DNA of 64,000 nt, taken from assembly GCA_028015205.1 (NCBI GenBank), contig CM051519.1:89053539-89117538 (forward strand). The letters are read 5' to 3'. This DNA is from Mytilisepta virgata. Lineage: Eukaryota > Mollusca > Bivalvia > Mytilida > Mytilidae. The position numbers were made by a program, and so were the translations under genes. Under the pieces are notes generated by a model, which did not search any database, was not told where the DNA came from, and worked only from the letters and a program-made list of their open reading frames with translations. Shown piece by piece: positions 40,167-53,223 of the stretch; position 1 is the first letter of the stretch; each line of letters starts with the position of its first letter.

Positions 40167-43100
40167 TAAAGTTTAGCTTTAGTATAATTCTGGTTCATTA
40201 TACTGTGATTTAATAAATGTGTTTGGGTCAGCAGGACCAAAAACATGAGAAATGTTTATTTTTTAGTTAACAAGTTATATTCAGAGAGTATTATTCAACA
40301 AAGAGCTTAAATGTGCCTTTTATATGAGAAGCTCTAAATGGTGACAAGGAAATTTTTTAGTAAAAGCCCAATACATGTGTTGTGTTGGAATGTTCATTAT
40401 TTTTGTTTTGTTTTTTTTTTTGTGTTTCATGTCTATAATTTTACCAGGTCACATCAGGGATGATTCCACTCATTTTAAAATGGGTCCCTTTAACACCAAA
40501 TTGGGAATTTTTCCAAAAACCTTTGCTTAACAAAAACAACTTGAATATGGCTTTCACTAAATTTCCGTCCTGTCAGATTCAAGTCATGGAGATCATCATT
40601 ACGAATGCATGTACTTATTGAGGGTCTATCTAATCAGCTGCTAAAATAACAGCAATCATAGTGACTAATGCTGTAATAACTACAGTTTTTTTTTTTAACG
40701 CTAAAATAGCGACCTTAGATAATATAATGTGCCATAATGAACTATTGAAACAAAAGAATCTTTTAAGATATTACGGGGGTATCCCCAGTCCTGTATGATG
40801 ATCCCTGTGCCATATTGAACTTGTTAACTAAAAGAATTTTTTAAGATATTATAGGGGTATCCCCAGTCCTGTAGGATGATAGAAACTTGAATACTTTCCC
40901 ATAAAATTTTACAGTAGAAAATATCTAAATGTTTACATGAATGTGTTAAAACTATCCACCCATATATAGCACTGGGTAGACTTTCATAATATCTTGAAAA
41001 AGTCCATTCTTTTGAATATGGATTTTAAGTTTTGATGTTCTTAATAGTTTTTGTATTACATGTATAATATTATTCAGTACAATTTATGAAAATTGGAGAT
41101 AGTAGATCTTTTATAAATACAAATTGTTATGCTTGAGTTATTGGTTACAATTGTTGAAGGTTGTTTAATATGCAGTATATATTTTATCAGAGATTGAATG
41201 TAGCAGTTTTATAATGTAAAGATTTTACACTTGATTCAAAACTTGATTTATACAAATTTATTGAATTTTAAAAAGAATTTAAAAAAGAGTCTTCACTGTT
41301 TATGTTACTTTTATTTCTGAGATCGCAATTATTCCAAGACAGATCAGAAACATAATTCATGTTGGTCAGTGGTCCAGAGAATGGAATCTGGTCCATGTCT
41401 CACAAAAAGTGGGAGGTAGATGGGAGCTTTTTCTCCTTTGTTTAACACTATAGGATACAAGTATAGGTAATAATCGTTCAGTAATACCAATTTGATGGAC
41501 TATTTAATTATGCAAATTAGGTTCAAAACATTCAAAAGTACAAGAATAATAACAAAAGTTCTGGAGCAGAAATTCAGACTTGTCAGTTGTGCTCAGAGTC
41601 CAAACTAATACAGACACATTAAACACATAAGTGGAGTATAGACTCAAATGCTAAAATTTACCAAATCATAAAGAAAACCAAAACCTATAGAAAGACAGAG
41701 CTAAGTATGAAATAGATTCCTTTTTTTCCAAAAATTTAACTGTTGTATGATAGAGAAATTTTTTTAGTATGTATGTATAAATGTAACCAGAAAAATCTAC
41801 TTAAGGCATTAGGAATATAATGGATCATTACTGTTAATTCTATTCTTTTTGACGGAAAATGATTGAACCCGGAAGTTGAAAGCAAGTTTTGCATAGATAT
41901 ATTTGCAAGTTGAAACTCATTTCATAATTTATTTTAGGTTTCTATGAAAATAAGTTGCATATAATTATAGTGTTTCCGAATTTGCCAAAAATTATCGAAG
42001 TCTTTTACGATTATGGTGTATTAAACATGCTGAGTATTTATTATAATGATGTGGTCAGTTATAGTCCTTATACCTTACAGTAGTACGAGTATGTAAAATA
42101 TTATAGAATTGGCATTATCAGAAATAAAAAATAACAGAGAAGCAAAAAAGGGCAGCAAGGGTAAGAATCTGTAAATTTTGACTTGGTTTGCTAAAAGAAT
42201 TAGTGCATAATACAGTTGCTAGGTACTTGAGTAAAGTTAATTTTTATGGTGCAAATTAATATATTATGTTTGCATAAATATGATTGTATAAAATGTCTTG
42301 TTTATAGATTATGGCAGCTTATTGTGATGACTGAAATATTTTACAAATTTGATCGTTTGAATGAACTTATGAAGATTCTTTTTTGTGGTTTCATTCCAAA
42401 GTTGACTGAACTGTACAATGTCTAAACATTTTTTTTTTATATGTTTACATCATTTAATGAATTGATTTGATCATTTGAATGAAAAAGAATAAAATCAGAT
42501 ATATAGAGGACTGTTCCATAGATAACTGTACTGGAGGGAGAGAGAGTTTAGGGGCATTTCAGTATGAATTGATTTAAAAAGTTTAATATATCCTTCCCTC
42601 CCCATAACATATTAAGTTTAGAACAACTCATGTTTAGAAAGCTTAAGGTCAATCTCTCGAGTCTGGAGTAAGTTTTTTTTTTAATATTGGAAATCTTATA
42701 GATAAATTTACTTCTGATTGGCAAAACAGTATTTTTATCATTTTTTCAAAACTTACACAATTCAGCTATCATGATTACAGTCAAATTCCATATTTAGATT
42801 CATACTTAATTCAGTTTTGATTTGATTGAATTTAACATTATTTTAAAAAGTTTTATTTGATATGATTTTTGTTTTGCTAATATTTGCTCTGATTTGTATA
42901 TAGCAAAATTATAATTGTTTTGATTGAATCTACTGCTCTGTAAACTGAATGAGAAATATAAGTTTGACATTTGTTGCCAAAATGGGATTCGTAACTTTAC
43001 TTTATATTAGGCAAAATATAATTCTAAATTTAGGGGTTACATGTACTTCAAAGAAGGCAAAATATTTCTATAGCTTAAAAGTGGGAAAAGTTATGAAGGT

Positions 43101-43594
43101 GATTTGTTAAAGTTGATTCCATGAACTATAAAAAATAACAGAGGTATGAATAAATATTGAACAGTTCATCAGTGAAGAAACATAAAATATTTGATAATTT
43201 TGGTAAATGTAAATTTATATTTACTCTTCTGGTAAAGAGGAAGTTAATTCCAATACAAGATTATAAAACATGATCAGGTTGACATCGGATTATATATCCC
43301 TCTTTCATTTGTAAAGAATATTATGTTGCAAAGTCAAATATAAAAATTCAAATAATAACACTAAAAAAAGATTGAAATGATTACAGTAATCTTGCATTTG
43401 TCAGTCTTCAGATTTTTCCAAGCCTAAAGAGAGACTAAAAAATAGCTTGATTAGTAGTGTAACTTATCCAAATAACCATAAAATGTAAAGCTACGATTTT
43501 AGAATAGAAATATTATATCAGTAAGTTTTTATTTATTTAAGTGTAGTTAACAGGATATTGTATTTTTGTTCCATTTTAAAAACATTTTTTAAGG
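40167..43594. other. Intergenic AT-rich DNA
   Basis: No gene recognised. 40727-40805 and 40807-40882 form a diverged tandem duplication of about 80 bp sharing GGGGTATCCCCAGTCCTGTA. The rest is low-complexity AT-rich sequence. Confidence 0.5.
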
Positions 43595-43604
43595 CAGTGA
43601 CTAC

Positions 43605-43698
43605 ACAGGCACTTGTTTCTATCAATGGGAAGGTTGATTATCCATATATAGTAGAATATGGATAGTCGACCTTCCCATTGATAGAAACAAGTGCCTGT
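43605..43698. mobile_element. 94-bp near-perfect hairpin insertion with 10-bp TSD
   Basis: Two 43-nt arms beginning ACAGGCACTTGTTTCTATCA pair with two mismatches around an 8-nt loop. The 10-bp direct repeat CAGTGACTAC flanks it (43595-43604 and 43699-43708). The structure is a tiny foldback MITE. A duplication of 9-11 bp suggests mobilisation by a Mutator-like transposase, but its ends do not match the element at 1840. Confidence 0.75.
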
Positions 43699-43708
43699 CA
43701 GTGACTAC

Positions 43709-46330
43709 ATCCATGGGCATTATTAGTTTTAGTTTTAAAAAGCATTGAAATCAAAACCTTTTAATCATCCTTCTGAATACAGTTAAGTCAATAGTTTCCA
43801 TTGAGGTAATACAAAATTATATGCAAAAGTCACAGAAAAGTTTTCACTGTTATTTTTAGACAATAAGATAAAATCAATTATTGTAAGTAACTTTAAGCAA
43901 TAATGAAAAAGTGGGTATATTCCGTCACAGTACATCTACAAAACAAACATGTAGGAGGCAAAGTAAATCTGGTTAATGGCATTCTGAATTAAATTGTTTA
44001 GTAGAAAGTGTTGATTATTGATAGTCTTATATGGCCGTTGCAGAGTAAAGTGTTGATTTAATTGTTATTTTGTCATTGCCAACCTTTATTTAATGATCGT
44101 TACAAAACTCTTGTCTTAATTTGATTGCTTTAGATTGATGAGAAAGTGAATTTAAGGGAAGTGGTTTAAATTTAAACAAATGTTATCATTGAATTAATGC
44201 ATTTTACACTCCAATAAGTGTTGATCAATATCCCAGATTATGCAACCAGAATTGGTAAACTGCTTAAGGGGAGGTTTGGGAATAAAATGTGTAAAATTTA
44301 TTCTTTTCAGATAAATACTGCTTCGTAATCAGAAATTTGGTTAAAAGCAGACCTTTTAAGTTTATCCAGGAGTGAAACTGTAATGTAATAATGGAAATGG
44401 TTTTGATTCGCCCACAGAAATTAAAATTTATAACTCGGTAAATTAAACTTATGCAAGTGAAAAAAAAATGAACAGATTTATATTTAGGGTTAACTTTCAT
44501 CAGATTATTGAATTATTGCCTTAGATAGGATCAAGTTTTATTTTAGAAAAGTTATTTAGTTTTAAAACAAACAAATTAGTAAAGTTATTTGTTGAGATAT
44601 AGAGTTATATTAATGGAAGTTGTCAGATAATTGTTAAATATTTGGTTTTTGTTATTTATGATTTTTAATTTTTATTTCAGTGTTTTTGAAATTGAGTTAT
44701 GAGATTTACAATGTATTTAAATGTTTTGAAATATTTTATTTTATAATCAATGACCATGAATGACAAAAAGTTTTACTAGATTTGTCTCTACTACACCATT
44801 ACCAGCAGGTAAGGGCGAATAGTTAGAATTATTTTGATATGGTTTTTATTTTAACTAAATAAAGCAAATAACCAACACCAGATTCACAAATATTATGAAA
44901 ATAAATTAATCAGCATTGTATCTTAAGTGTAAAGAATGGGATTTTTTAAGAATAGTTTTGTTCATGTATTGTGCACTTTCATTGGAAGTTCCAATGTGGA
45001 AGGTTATAGATGGTTGAGTTTGTAATTAAAACCTTTTGTATTTCTTAATTTTGTGCTTGAAACTTTACTATTTTGAAATTTTAAACTCTTCAACAGTTTC
45101 TTTTAATCTTGATAATGCTGTTGATTCACTATAGAATTGCTGTAAAACAGTGCCAAATAATAGCATTTTTACAAAATTTAATATTTCTTGTTTGCATCAT
45201 TGTATCATATCAAAAACAATACCAGGTTCATTTATTTTGTTTGTAGTTTATGTACAAAAGATGTAATCCAAAAGAATCAAGTCAGTTTTCTACTGAGATG
45301 TAAAAAAATGTTGCAAAAATTGATCAAAAGCAAACATTTATAACATGTAGCTAAAAATATAGAATGAGTTGAAGTATTTGTTTGAAAAGATAAGAATAGT
45401 TTTATTTATTTGTTATTATATGGCAATGGTTAAATTTTTTACACACAATCATATCCAGTTTTGTGTTTTATTGTGTGAGATATGCTCTTAACATGAAATT
45501 TAAAATAAAAAATTGAAAAAAATTGTTTGTTAGATTTCATTTGTAATTTTAAAACAATGATAAAAATGGAGAAACATGTTTCTTAAGACAGTATTTGTAT
45601 AAAACACCATGTAATCTTTGAGGTGATGTACCTATCTTTCTTCGAATCTGCTATTCCATCTGTGCAGACAGTACATATTATAATATAATAAAACGTATCA
45701 CAAAATACCGAAATAAATTTGAAGCACTGTATGGCCATTTCGTTGATTGACAACTCATCAGCAGTGCTCGAAATCAAAATATTGGAAAACCGGTCAAAGA
45801 TATAATGATGAATTAATAAGCACAACCATCAAAAATCAAAAAAAATAAAACAAATATGTATCCAAACACAGCTAAGGTTTACCTCTGCATCAAAAGGAAG
45901 AGCCTTGGAAATTTATTGTAATTTTTGTCAAATTTTGAACGGAAAAATTAAAGGCATCTGAGTAATGAATCATGCCAGGACAAAAGTTCTGGCTACTGGG
46001 CTGATAATCTACTCCAGACCAACACTCTACTGTACTCTGATGTTTGCACTTGTACAATATTAATATCTATCATAAAATACAGAACCCTTAGCATTCTTAC
46101 ATGTCAATTTCCTTGAAGTCTAAGAAAATATATTTTTTAAGCTACAATATTGTGGCTATGCTATCGGAAAGTTGATTATACTTTTTGTAATTTATGATTC
46201 CAGCAATATGCTTAAAAATGAATCGCAAAATCATAAAAATAGTTTATATATTCCAGAATACTGTATCAGAGGTTTGTGATGATTAATAGGTTCAGAGTGT
46301 AAAGTCAAAGATACTGGAAAAAGGATTATA
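43709..46330. other. Intergenic AT-rich DNA, no gene seen
   Basis: Long AT-rich stretch with only chance ORFs. No inverted repeats or tandem arrays stood out. Confidence 0.5.
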
Positions 46331-46339
46331 AATCAATAT

Positions 46340-46880
46340 TATTATATCCCCACCTGGCGTCCGTTTGTCCGTTTGCACCTATTAACCAATTATTAGTACA
46401 CCAGTGAATGGATTTCATTGAAACTTTCACAGAATCTTCAGTACAAAATACCATTTTGCACCAAATATTTTATTATTGATCGGTGAATAGATTTCTGCGA
46501 AACTTTCAGCGAATTTTCATTGTACATTGCCATTGAGAACCACCTATTTTATCAATTATCTATTAACAGATTGATTTTTGGGATTTCCTACATACAAACA
46601 TGGACTTAATTTACCATTTCTTCATGTAATGTAAGGGGAGCTGGCATGCCCCGTCTATGCACAACTCCTCCTAAACCAGTGAATGGTTTCTGTGAAACTT
46701 TCAGGGAATCTTCAGTGTACATTGCCATTATGATCCAGCTATTGTTCTTTTATCAAAACGATTTTTGTGGTCTCCGATACACATACATGGGCTTCTACAT
46801 TTCTTTATATTATTGTCGTAATAGCGGGAGATATGCATTAAGCTTTGGTCACAGTACTTTTCGTTTAATAGATAACTTTT
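46340..46880. repeat. Degenerate repeat modules (CACCTGGCGTCCGTTTGTCC type)
   Basis: Three loosely similar modules with (A/G)GTGAAT(G/A)(G/A)(A/T)TT, GAAACTTTCA(C/G)(A/G)GAAT and TACA(A/T)T(A/G)CCATT anchors, near 46385, 46475 and 46660. This resembles an old mollusc repeat. No coding potential supported. Confidence 0.4.
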
Positions 46881-47390
46881 GAAAATGATGTATTTTAGTC
46901 CAACTATAGTAGATGGGTGGTCAAATTAAAAACTTTGTCCGCAGGCCCTAATTTAAAAAAAATCAAATTATCTTGAAACATTTTTGCAAAATTATCGATG
47001 TCCGAGTGAGGATGTGCTAATCTAAATGTAAGACAAAATAGCAAAGACAAAGATAATTGAGTACTTAAGAGCGTGGCATTCAGGCTATGCAAACGGATGT
47101 CTTCTGCATAGCTATAAATTCATCCGTCCACCACCATTCATGATACTGTATTCATCCCTATTCCGTCCTTTTATAGTACAATTAATTCTCAGACTATTTT
47201 TGTTTACCGTATTTCCCAGATCATTCACACTTTAGTGCATTTGGTGAACTAATTGTCCTTAAAGTTGATTACAGCTAAATTATTACATCATAAGTAGGAA
47301 ATAATTTTGATTTCATATTAAATCCTTTCATTACCTACTGATTATTAATTAACCTTCGACATTAACTTTTCCGATCCAAGCTGGGCATAT

Positions 47391-47882
47391 TCAAAGCGAA
47401 CATGCATATTGTTTGCTGCGTAAGACTGTTTCTTTTGTTGGGTTTGAAAACGCTAAATTGTACTGAATTTGATCATTGCAAATAATAGGAATTCCAATTA
47501 AACCAGAACTGGATGTCTTGAACATGTACTGGTAAATGGGGTCAATGATCGAACTATGAAGTACTGTTCTTATGATTTGGTAGACGTCCAGCTGTTGGGA
47601 CCTTGAGTCATTATAATCATTTGAATTACTAATTTGTTGGGCCGTTTGGACTATGTATTCGCTTTTTACCTGCGTCGCAAACGGCGAATGTAGGTCTAGT
47701 AACCGCTTGACTCCGTCCGTCCGTTTGACAGACCTTTCGTCAAAGTTTTCTTGGGTTCTACAGAAAGGAATGCTTTTATATTTTGTCTGCAGCTTCATAA
47801 TGTTGAGTTGTAGCGTGTAAGCAAATTTTGCATCTGTAGTGCAGCCACTTTCTGCTACGAATAAAGAAAACCATCTAACCTT
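47391..47882 (-). CDS. Orphan open exon-like segment, unknown protein
   Basis: An open frame of about 165 codons on the minus strand, with higher GC than the surroundings, has a plausible acceptor at its 5' side (TTTGCTTTTTAAAG, just right of 47882) and ends in a stop at 47391. The product has segments such as KSIPFCRTQENFDERSVKR and LHSSIIDPIYQYMFKTSSSG. I recognise no family. It could be a terminal exon of an unseen gene, a pseudogene or chance. The listed ATG at 47900 may not be the true start. Confidence 0.3.
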   Translation of the reverse strand, partial: KVRWFSLFVAESGCTTDAKFAYTLQLNIMKLQTKYKSIPFCRTQENFDERSVKRTDGVKRLLDLHSPFATQVKSEYIVQTAQQISNSNDYNDSRSQQLDVYQIIRTVLHSSIIDPIYQYMFKTSSSGLIGIPIICNDQIQYNLAFSNPTKETVLRSKQYACSL

Positions 47883-48162
47883 TAAAAAGCAAATAAACAA
47901 ATAAACGATTCTTTAGCAACAGTAACGTACCAGGAGCTACGAGAGCCTTAGTTAGTTTTACAGCTAAAACGAGCGCATTTTGACACTGCTATCTAAATTA
48001 TGTACTGTCCAACCAATTGTAACATTTCTACCCATCGGACACCTTGTTGGTAGTCATACTGTATTGGCTTATAAACCAGAAGGTCAGGGGGTTTGGGTAC
48101 CCATAAAACCGGTTGATCCACACCACTGTGGGGTATACAATTTCTTTTGTGTGCAAAGAGTA

Positions 48163-48453
48163 TAGAATTGGATGAAACCATCAGGCAGTAGGACAAACAT
48201 ATTGAGAATTGGATGAAACCATCAGGCAGTAGTGCAAACATATTGAGAATTGGATGAAACCATCAGGCAGTAGGGCAAACATATTGAGAATTGGATGAAA
48301 CCATCAGGCAGTAGGGCAAACATATTGAGAATTGGATGAAACAATCAGGCAGTGGGGCAAACATATTGAGAATTGGATGAAACAATCAGGCAGTAGGGCA
48401 AACATATTGAGAATCAGACGAAACCAACAGGCAGTAGGGCAAACATACTGAGC
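48163..48453. repeat. 41-bp tandem repeat, about 7 copies
   Basis: The unit is built on ATTGAGAATTGGATGAAACC then ATCAGGCAGTAGGGCAAACAT. The last two copies are more mutated. Non-coding. Confidence 0.9.
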
Positions 48454-50664
48454 AACATTAGGTGTCTCTGCTTTGTCTCTAACAGCTCGTAAAGGCCTGG
48501 ACTGGTGTCCTTTATTGAGATGGTCAATTTTTTATAGAAAAAGTTTTTAGAATAATTTCGGTAGTATTAATTCATGTATCACTGTATAATAAGATGAACC
48601 TGTAAGATATTCTGTGATAACAATTTTGATGTACAAGATGAGCACATTTCGCCAATTTACAACTAATCGGTTGAAAGCCGAAACAATAACCCATAACGTT
48701 GAGGAGCAAATTCTAGTGTCAAAGTGACAAAAAAAAGTTTAAATCAAAACTTATCTAAGGTCAGAGCTATGCACGAGGGGGATTCATCCTTCGTTTCCAT
48801 AAAATTTAAGATTTTTAATTGTACAAGAAACTCATCTAAGTTCAGATCACTAGGTATAGGGGCAATCATTTTGTAAACATGTAACCAGACTTTGGTAGCC
48901 TTGAGCTGTTTTCTGCTCTTTGGTTGGGTTGTTGTCTCTTTGACACATTCCCCGTTTCCATTCTCTATTCTATTTATTTTTCTAACCAATTATAATATCT
49001 TTAAAAACTGAAATGGGTATGTTGAATGCTACTGTGTCAAGTTAACAAAAACTTTCTTGTCTCCGTTTTATGTATGTAAATGTACATGTATATGTTTTAT
49101 GCGGGCTTTTTATGGTACTTTCTGTCTCGCAGTATTAGATATATTCATTCTTAACGTTTATGTTTTTGAACTAAGTTATTTGTGTTGTTTATGCACTGAA
49201 ATTATTTCCACAGCCGTTGATAGCAGATAGTACAAATTTCTCAAAAATAAATTTTGTTTATTATTTAATTGTCGTTTATGTTAGAAGTTATTATGGTTTT
49301 TAACTGTTTTTTGTTCAATTATGTTTTTATATTTTTACTTTCTCGGGAAATCGTAGTCTGAAAAGGTCCCGTCTTTTGTGAAGTCTCAATCTTTTATTTA
49401 TACTCAATTTAGTCTTTGTTTATCAAGTAAATGTCTGCCTATTTTACGTTTTTTTTTTATACGGGCTGAAAAAAAAGTATTTGTACCTTGTTGTCCAGTA
49501 CTGATTTTTCATTATACATTGTTTTCAATTTATTTTTATTTTATCATCATTATTGATAAAGATCACGTGTTCTCATTTTTTCATTTTCTCTATACATCCC
49601 TTCATTATAAATGTTTTTAATAAGGACTCTAATTCATCAACCGGTGTTGACGTTTGTCCTCTAAAATGTAAAACGATGTCTTTACTTTACTGACAAGCTC
49701 AATTCTTCGGTGGGCACTTTCTTTATATGGTGTGAGTAATTTGTCTTTATATTGTTAAATTTGTTTCTCTGTCCCAATACTGGTACATGTACATCCCTGT
49801 GTCTTAAAGGTTTCTTCTTATCTCATTGTGTTTGTAAAGCCTTCCATTAATTTGAATTCCATCTTAAGCCAAATTACTTTTCGATATCTTGCTTGTATTA
49901 TTACTGTATCTGTGGTTTTTCTCGGTGTCTCTGACCATCATTATTTGTTCTTTAGACAAAGTATTGATTTTTGATACAACATTACAAGTTACCAAAATAA
50001 ATTGCTAACATTGCAAATTTGTAGATTATAACATTACAATGAATACACATTAATCTTGATTAATTAATTAATTAGTATCAGAAACTATTGATGGAACACT
50101 ACCAGGAATCTAAAGCTACTATATTACTTTTAGTTTGAATGACAAGGCAATGTCTTGTCTCGTTTAATCTAACCAACAGTAAACATGAATTTATATGGAC
50201 TAATGACAGGACAAGTAAATGAAGATCCACAGAGAGGAAAGTACAACTGTCCCTGACAAACAAACGATGTTGGTGGACTCTAAATCCCCGAGGGTATCTT
50301 CAGCTCATTTGCTAGTCCGAAATTGATACTTAAAATTCACTGTACACTAAAGAGCATCTACCTCGTGCATAGCTCTGTCCTTAGATAGTTTTGGCTTTAC
50401 CCCTTTTGGTCATTTTGGCATGTGTATATCTTGTGTATCAACATTGGTATCAAAGAACTTTACGTAATAGTGTATATGAAAAATACTCGATATTATAAAA
50501 TGAAACTAAATGCTTAACATCTACTTACAAACAAAAAAAACCTGTTGATGTAAATACAACTCCAATATTTGTCATTTTTATGGTCAGCATTACCCATAAT
50601 AAGTATTACAAAATTCTGTGTATATTTCAGTTTTGTTTTCATTTATGAGGTCGTGGAAAGGGTA
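48454..50664. other. Intergenic DNA with dispersed-repeat fragments
   Basis: 48720-48965 (minus) and 50365-50400 (plus) share CTCGTGCATAGCTCTG(A/T)CCTTAGATA(A)GTTTT, so both are fragments of one dispersed element. An 81-codon minus ORF at 48744 belongs to it. Otherwise AT-rich with nothing recognised. Confidence 0.45.
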
Positions 50665-50770
50665 TTGGGAGACAGGGAGAAAGGGGGCGGGAGAAAGAAG
50701 AAAGGGGGCGGGAGAAAGGAGAGAGGGGGCGGGAGAAAGGAGAGAAAGGGCGGGAGAAAGGAGAGAGAGC
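50665..50770. repeat. Purine-rich 21-bp tandem repeat, 4 copies
   Basis: The unit AAAGGGGGCGGGAGAAAGGA(G) is almost pure purine on the plus strand. The same unit recurs at 52865-53012. Possible triplex or quadruplex former. Confidence 0.85.
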
Positions 50771-51519
50771 TATCAAAGGGAGACAAACTTTAATGTTGAA
50801 AAAAAAAATAAAGACGTAAAAAAACGAAACAACTGGATACTAAATGTTCTAATAAATGGACAAATCTTTGAAAAAAGGCAACATTTATATTTCCCAAACC
50901 ATTTTTGCCATTTCCGATCATTTCATTAAAGAATTTGATGTTCAATATGACTTAAACTAACATGATGCTATAGAAAAATTATTTTATCGACATTTCAAAC
51001 CATTGTTAACATGCTTAAGTCTTTACGCATGAAAAATCTAAATTCTCCACGTTTACGCGTGGGTTTGATGTGGGATACTTAGGCATAGGAATAGTACATC
51101 TTCGTCCCAGAAACCATACTTCTGAGGGCTTAATACTTGTAAAGATAAAAATATAACTTTGGCATTTAAGTAGGTAATGTGTGTAGACTCTGTATAGGCC
51201 AATTTCGACCTACTGCACATTTATAAATGAACAACAAATGGATAATAGGACAGGTCAACAATGACATATATTCCAACCAATCAACATCACCCAAACAGAC
51301 AGAACCCCAAACAAAAATAACATAAAAGAGCACAGAACACATCACAGAGTCAGGATAGTCCATGCATATTTCAACAATTTTCCAGGTCACCTTAAAATAT
51401 TTACGTTATCCACTTGACCATACAAAGTAAGGTGTTCTCGAGGACATGGAAAAATAGAGATGACACAATAAAAAACTATGTCTAATTTCATGATCCTCAT
51501 ACATGACCATACATATCAA

Positions 51520-52645
51520 CAAGAGCCTCACCAGAGCCTGTATCGCTCACCTGGAGTCTGGTTTTCATTGGACAATTAATCAACTATTTGACCAAGTTTG
51601 TTGCAATTGGTTCAATTGTTCAGGGAAAATTTGTTGAAGATTTATTTTTCATAAGGTTTAATGTTAAAATATGTTCCCAGATGGTGGTAGTTCTGGCAGG
51701 AAGTTGACAAAATTGACCAGGAATAAGGGTGAACCTTAAATAAATGTAACAGAACCCGACCTCAAATTACACAAACCAATAACTCCTAAATAGAATTTGG
51801 GATTTCCTTTAAAATTTCAGGGTATGTAGATCTCAACATGGCAAACATTTTTCAAATTTACATTTCATTTCTATCTCAAATAGTTTTGGAGATAAATGAC
51901 GAAAAATGTTAAAATTTTGAAAATTTGACGAAAAAAGGGCAATAACTCCTAAATGGGTTTTGGAATTTCCTTCAAAATTTCAGGGTAGGTAGATCTTGTC
52001 ATGCTGATCAATTTTACCCCCATGTCAGATTTTCGATATCTGTAACGGTTTTTGAGTTATTAGCAAAAAACAGCAATTTACCCCTATGTTCTATTTTTAG
52101 TAACAGTGGCCATGTTTTTCGACGGATCAAAAATCGAAGCATAAACTTTGTGCAGAATACCCTAAGGAACAATCATGCTAAGTTTTATCTAAATCCATTC
52201 AGTAGTTTCAGAGGAGAAGATTTTTGAAATAATAACCTAAAAAAAGCCAAAAATGTCAAAAAAGGGCAATAACTCTAACATCAGTTGACAGATTTTCACG
52301 AAAATCAGCACGCAGGTAGCTCTCATCATGCTGAACACTTTTAGCCTGCCAGAATTTGCCGTAACCTAATGATTTTTGAGATATTTGCGAAAAAATGTTG
52401 TTTGACCCCTATGTTCTATTTTTAGTAACAGTGGCCATGTTTTTCGACGAATCAAAAATCCCCACACCAGTTCTATGCAGGGTACCCCAAAGAACATTCA
52501 TACCAAGTTTGGTTCTAATTAGTCAAGTAGTTTTAGAGGAGAGAAGTTTTATATAATTGTTAACGATCACGGCGACGGACGACGACGACGACGGACGCCA
52601 AGTGATGGCAATAGCTCACATGACCTTTGGCCAGGTGAGCTAAAA
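51520..52645 (+). repeat. GCTCACCTG mosaic repeat, copy C
   Basis: Starts AAGAGCCTCACCAGAGCCTG with GCTCACCTGG and ends GGCCAGGTGAGCTAAAA after a GACGACGACGACGACGGACG tract and CCAAGTGATGGCAATAGCTC. The interior carries repeated modules with CCCCTATGTTCTATTTTTAG and AGTAACAGTGGCCATG at 52083 and 52409, about 326 bp apart. No ORF. Confidence 0.7.
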
Positions 52646-52864
52646 ATGAGTTTCTTGACATTGGGGCATGCACAATGCACCATTGACAACATTCCAACAT
52701 TGTGTATTAATTTGCGTACGAGTCGGAGGCAGGCCTTGTTCGTAAAATCAGTATATGCTTTAATAAAGACCTATGCCACCTATATATGGTCATATATTAA
52801 TTCAAATTTGTATTAAAATCGATTGATCTAAAAAAAGACGGTTGTTAAGGTGGGAGATGGAAGC

Positions 52865-53012
52865 AGAGGGGCGGGAGAAAGGAGAGAGGGGGCGGGAGAA
52901 AGGAGAGAGGGACGGGAGAAAGGAGAGAGGGACGGGAGAAAGGAGAGAGGGACGGGAGAAAGGAGAGAGGGGGGCGGGAGAAAGGAGACGAGGGGCGGGA
53001 GAAAGGAGAAAG
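52865..53012. repeat. Purine-rich 20-21-bp tandem repeat, 7 copies
   Basis: Unit GGGGCGGGAGAAAGGAGAGA with GGGAC variants, the same family as 50665-50770. Spurious ORFs occur on both strands. Confidence 0.85.
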
Positions 53013-53121
53013 GTACCCCCCTTTCCACCCCCTCATTTATCATACTTCTGAAAATCTGAAATATTTTATTAATGGGTAAGATAGAGATTGATAAGATGGT
53101 GAATAAATTCTTGCCATGAAA

Positions 53122-53223
53122 ATGACGAAAGTTCTACCGAATGACTTATAAAGTTCTACCAAATGAAAAAAGTTCTACCAAAATGACGAAAGTTCTGCCA
53201 AATGACGAACGTTCTACCAAATG
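53122..53223. repeat. Degenerate short tandem repeat around GTTCTACCAAATGACGAA
   Basis: About five copies of AATGACGAAAGTTCTACCA with variable length. Non-coding. Confidence 0.7.

Noticed and set aside
52828..53059. Overlapping Arg/Glu/Gly-rich and Ser/Pro-rich ORFs
   Set aside because: Both strands of the purine-rich tandem array are open because of composition.
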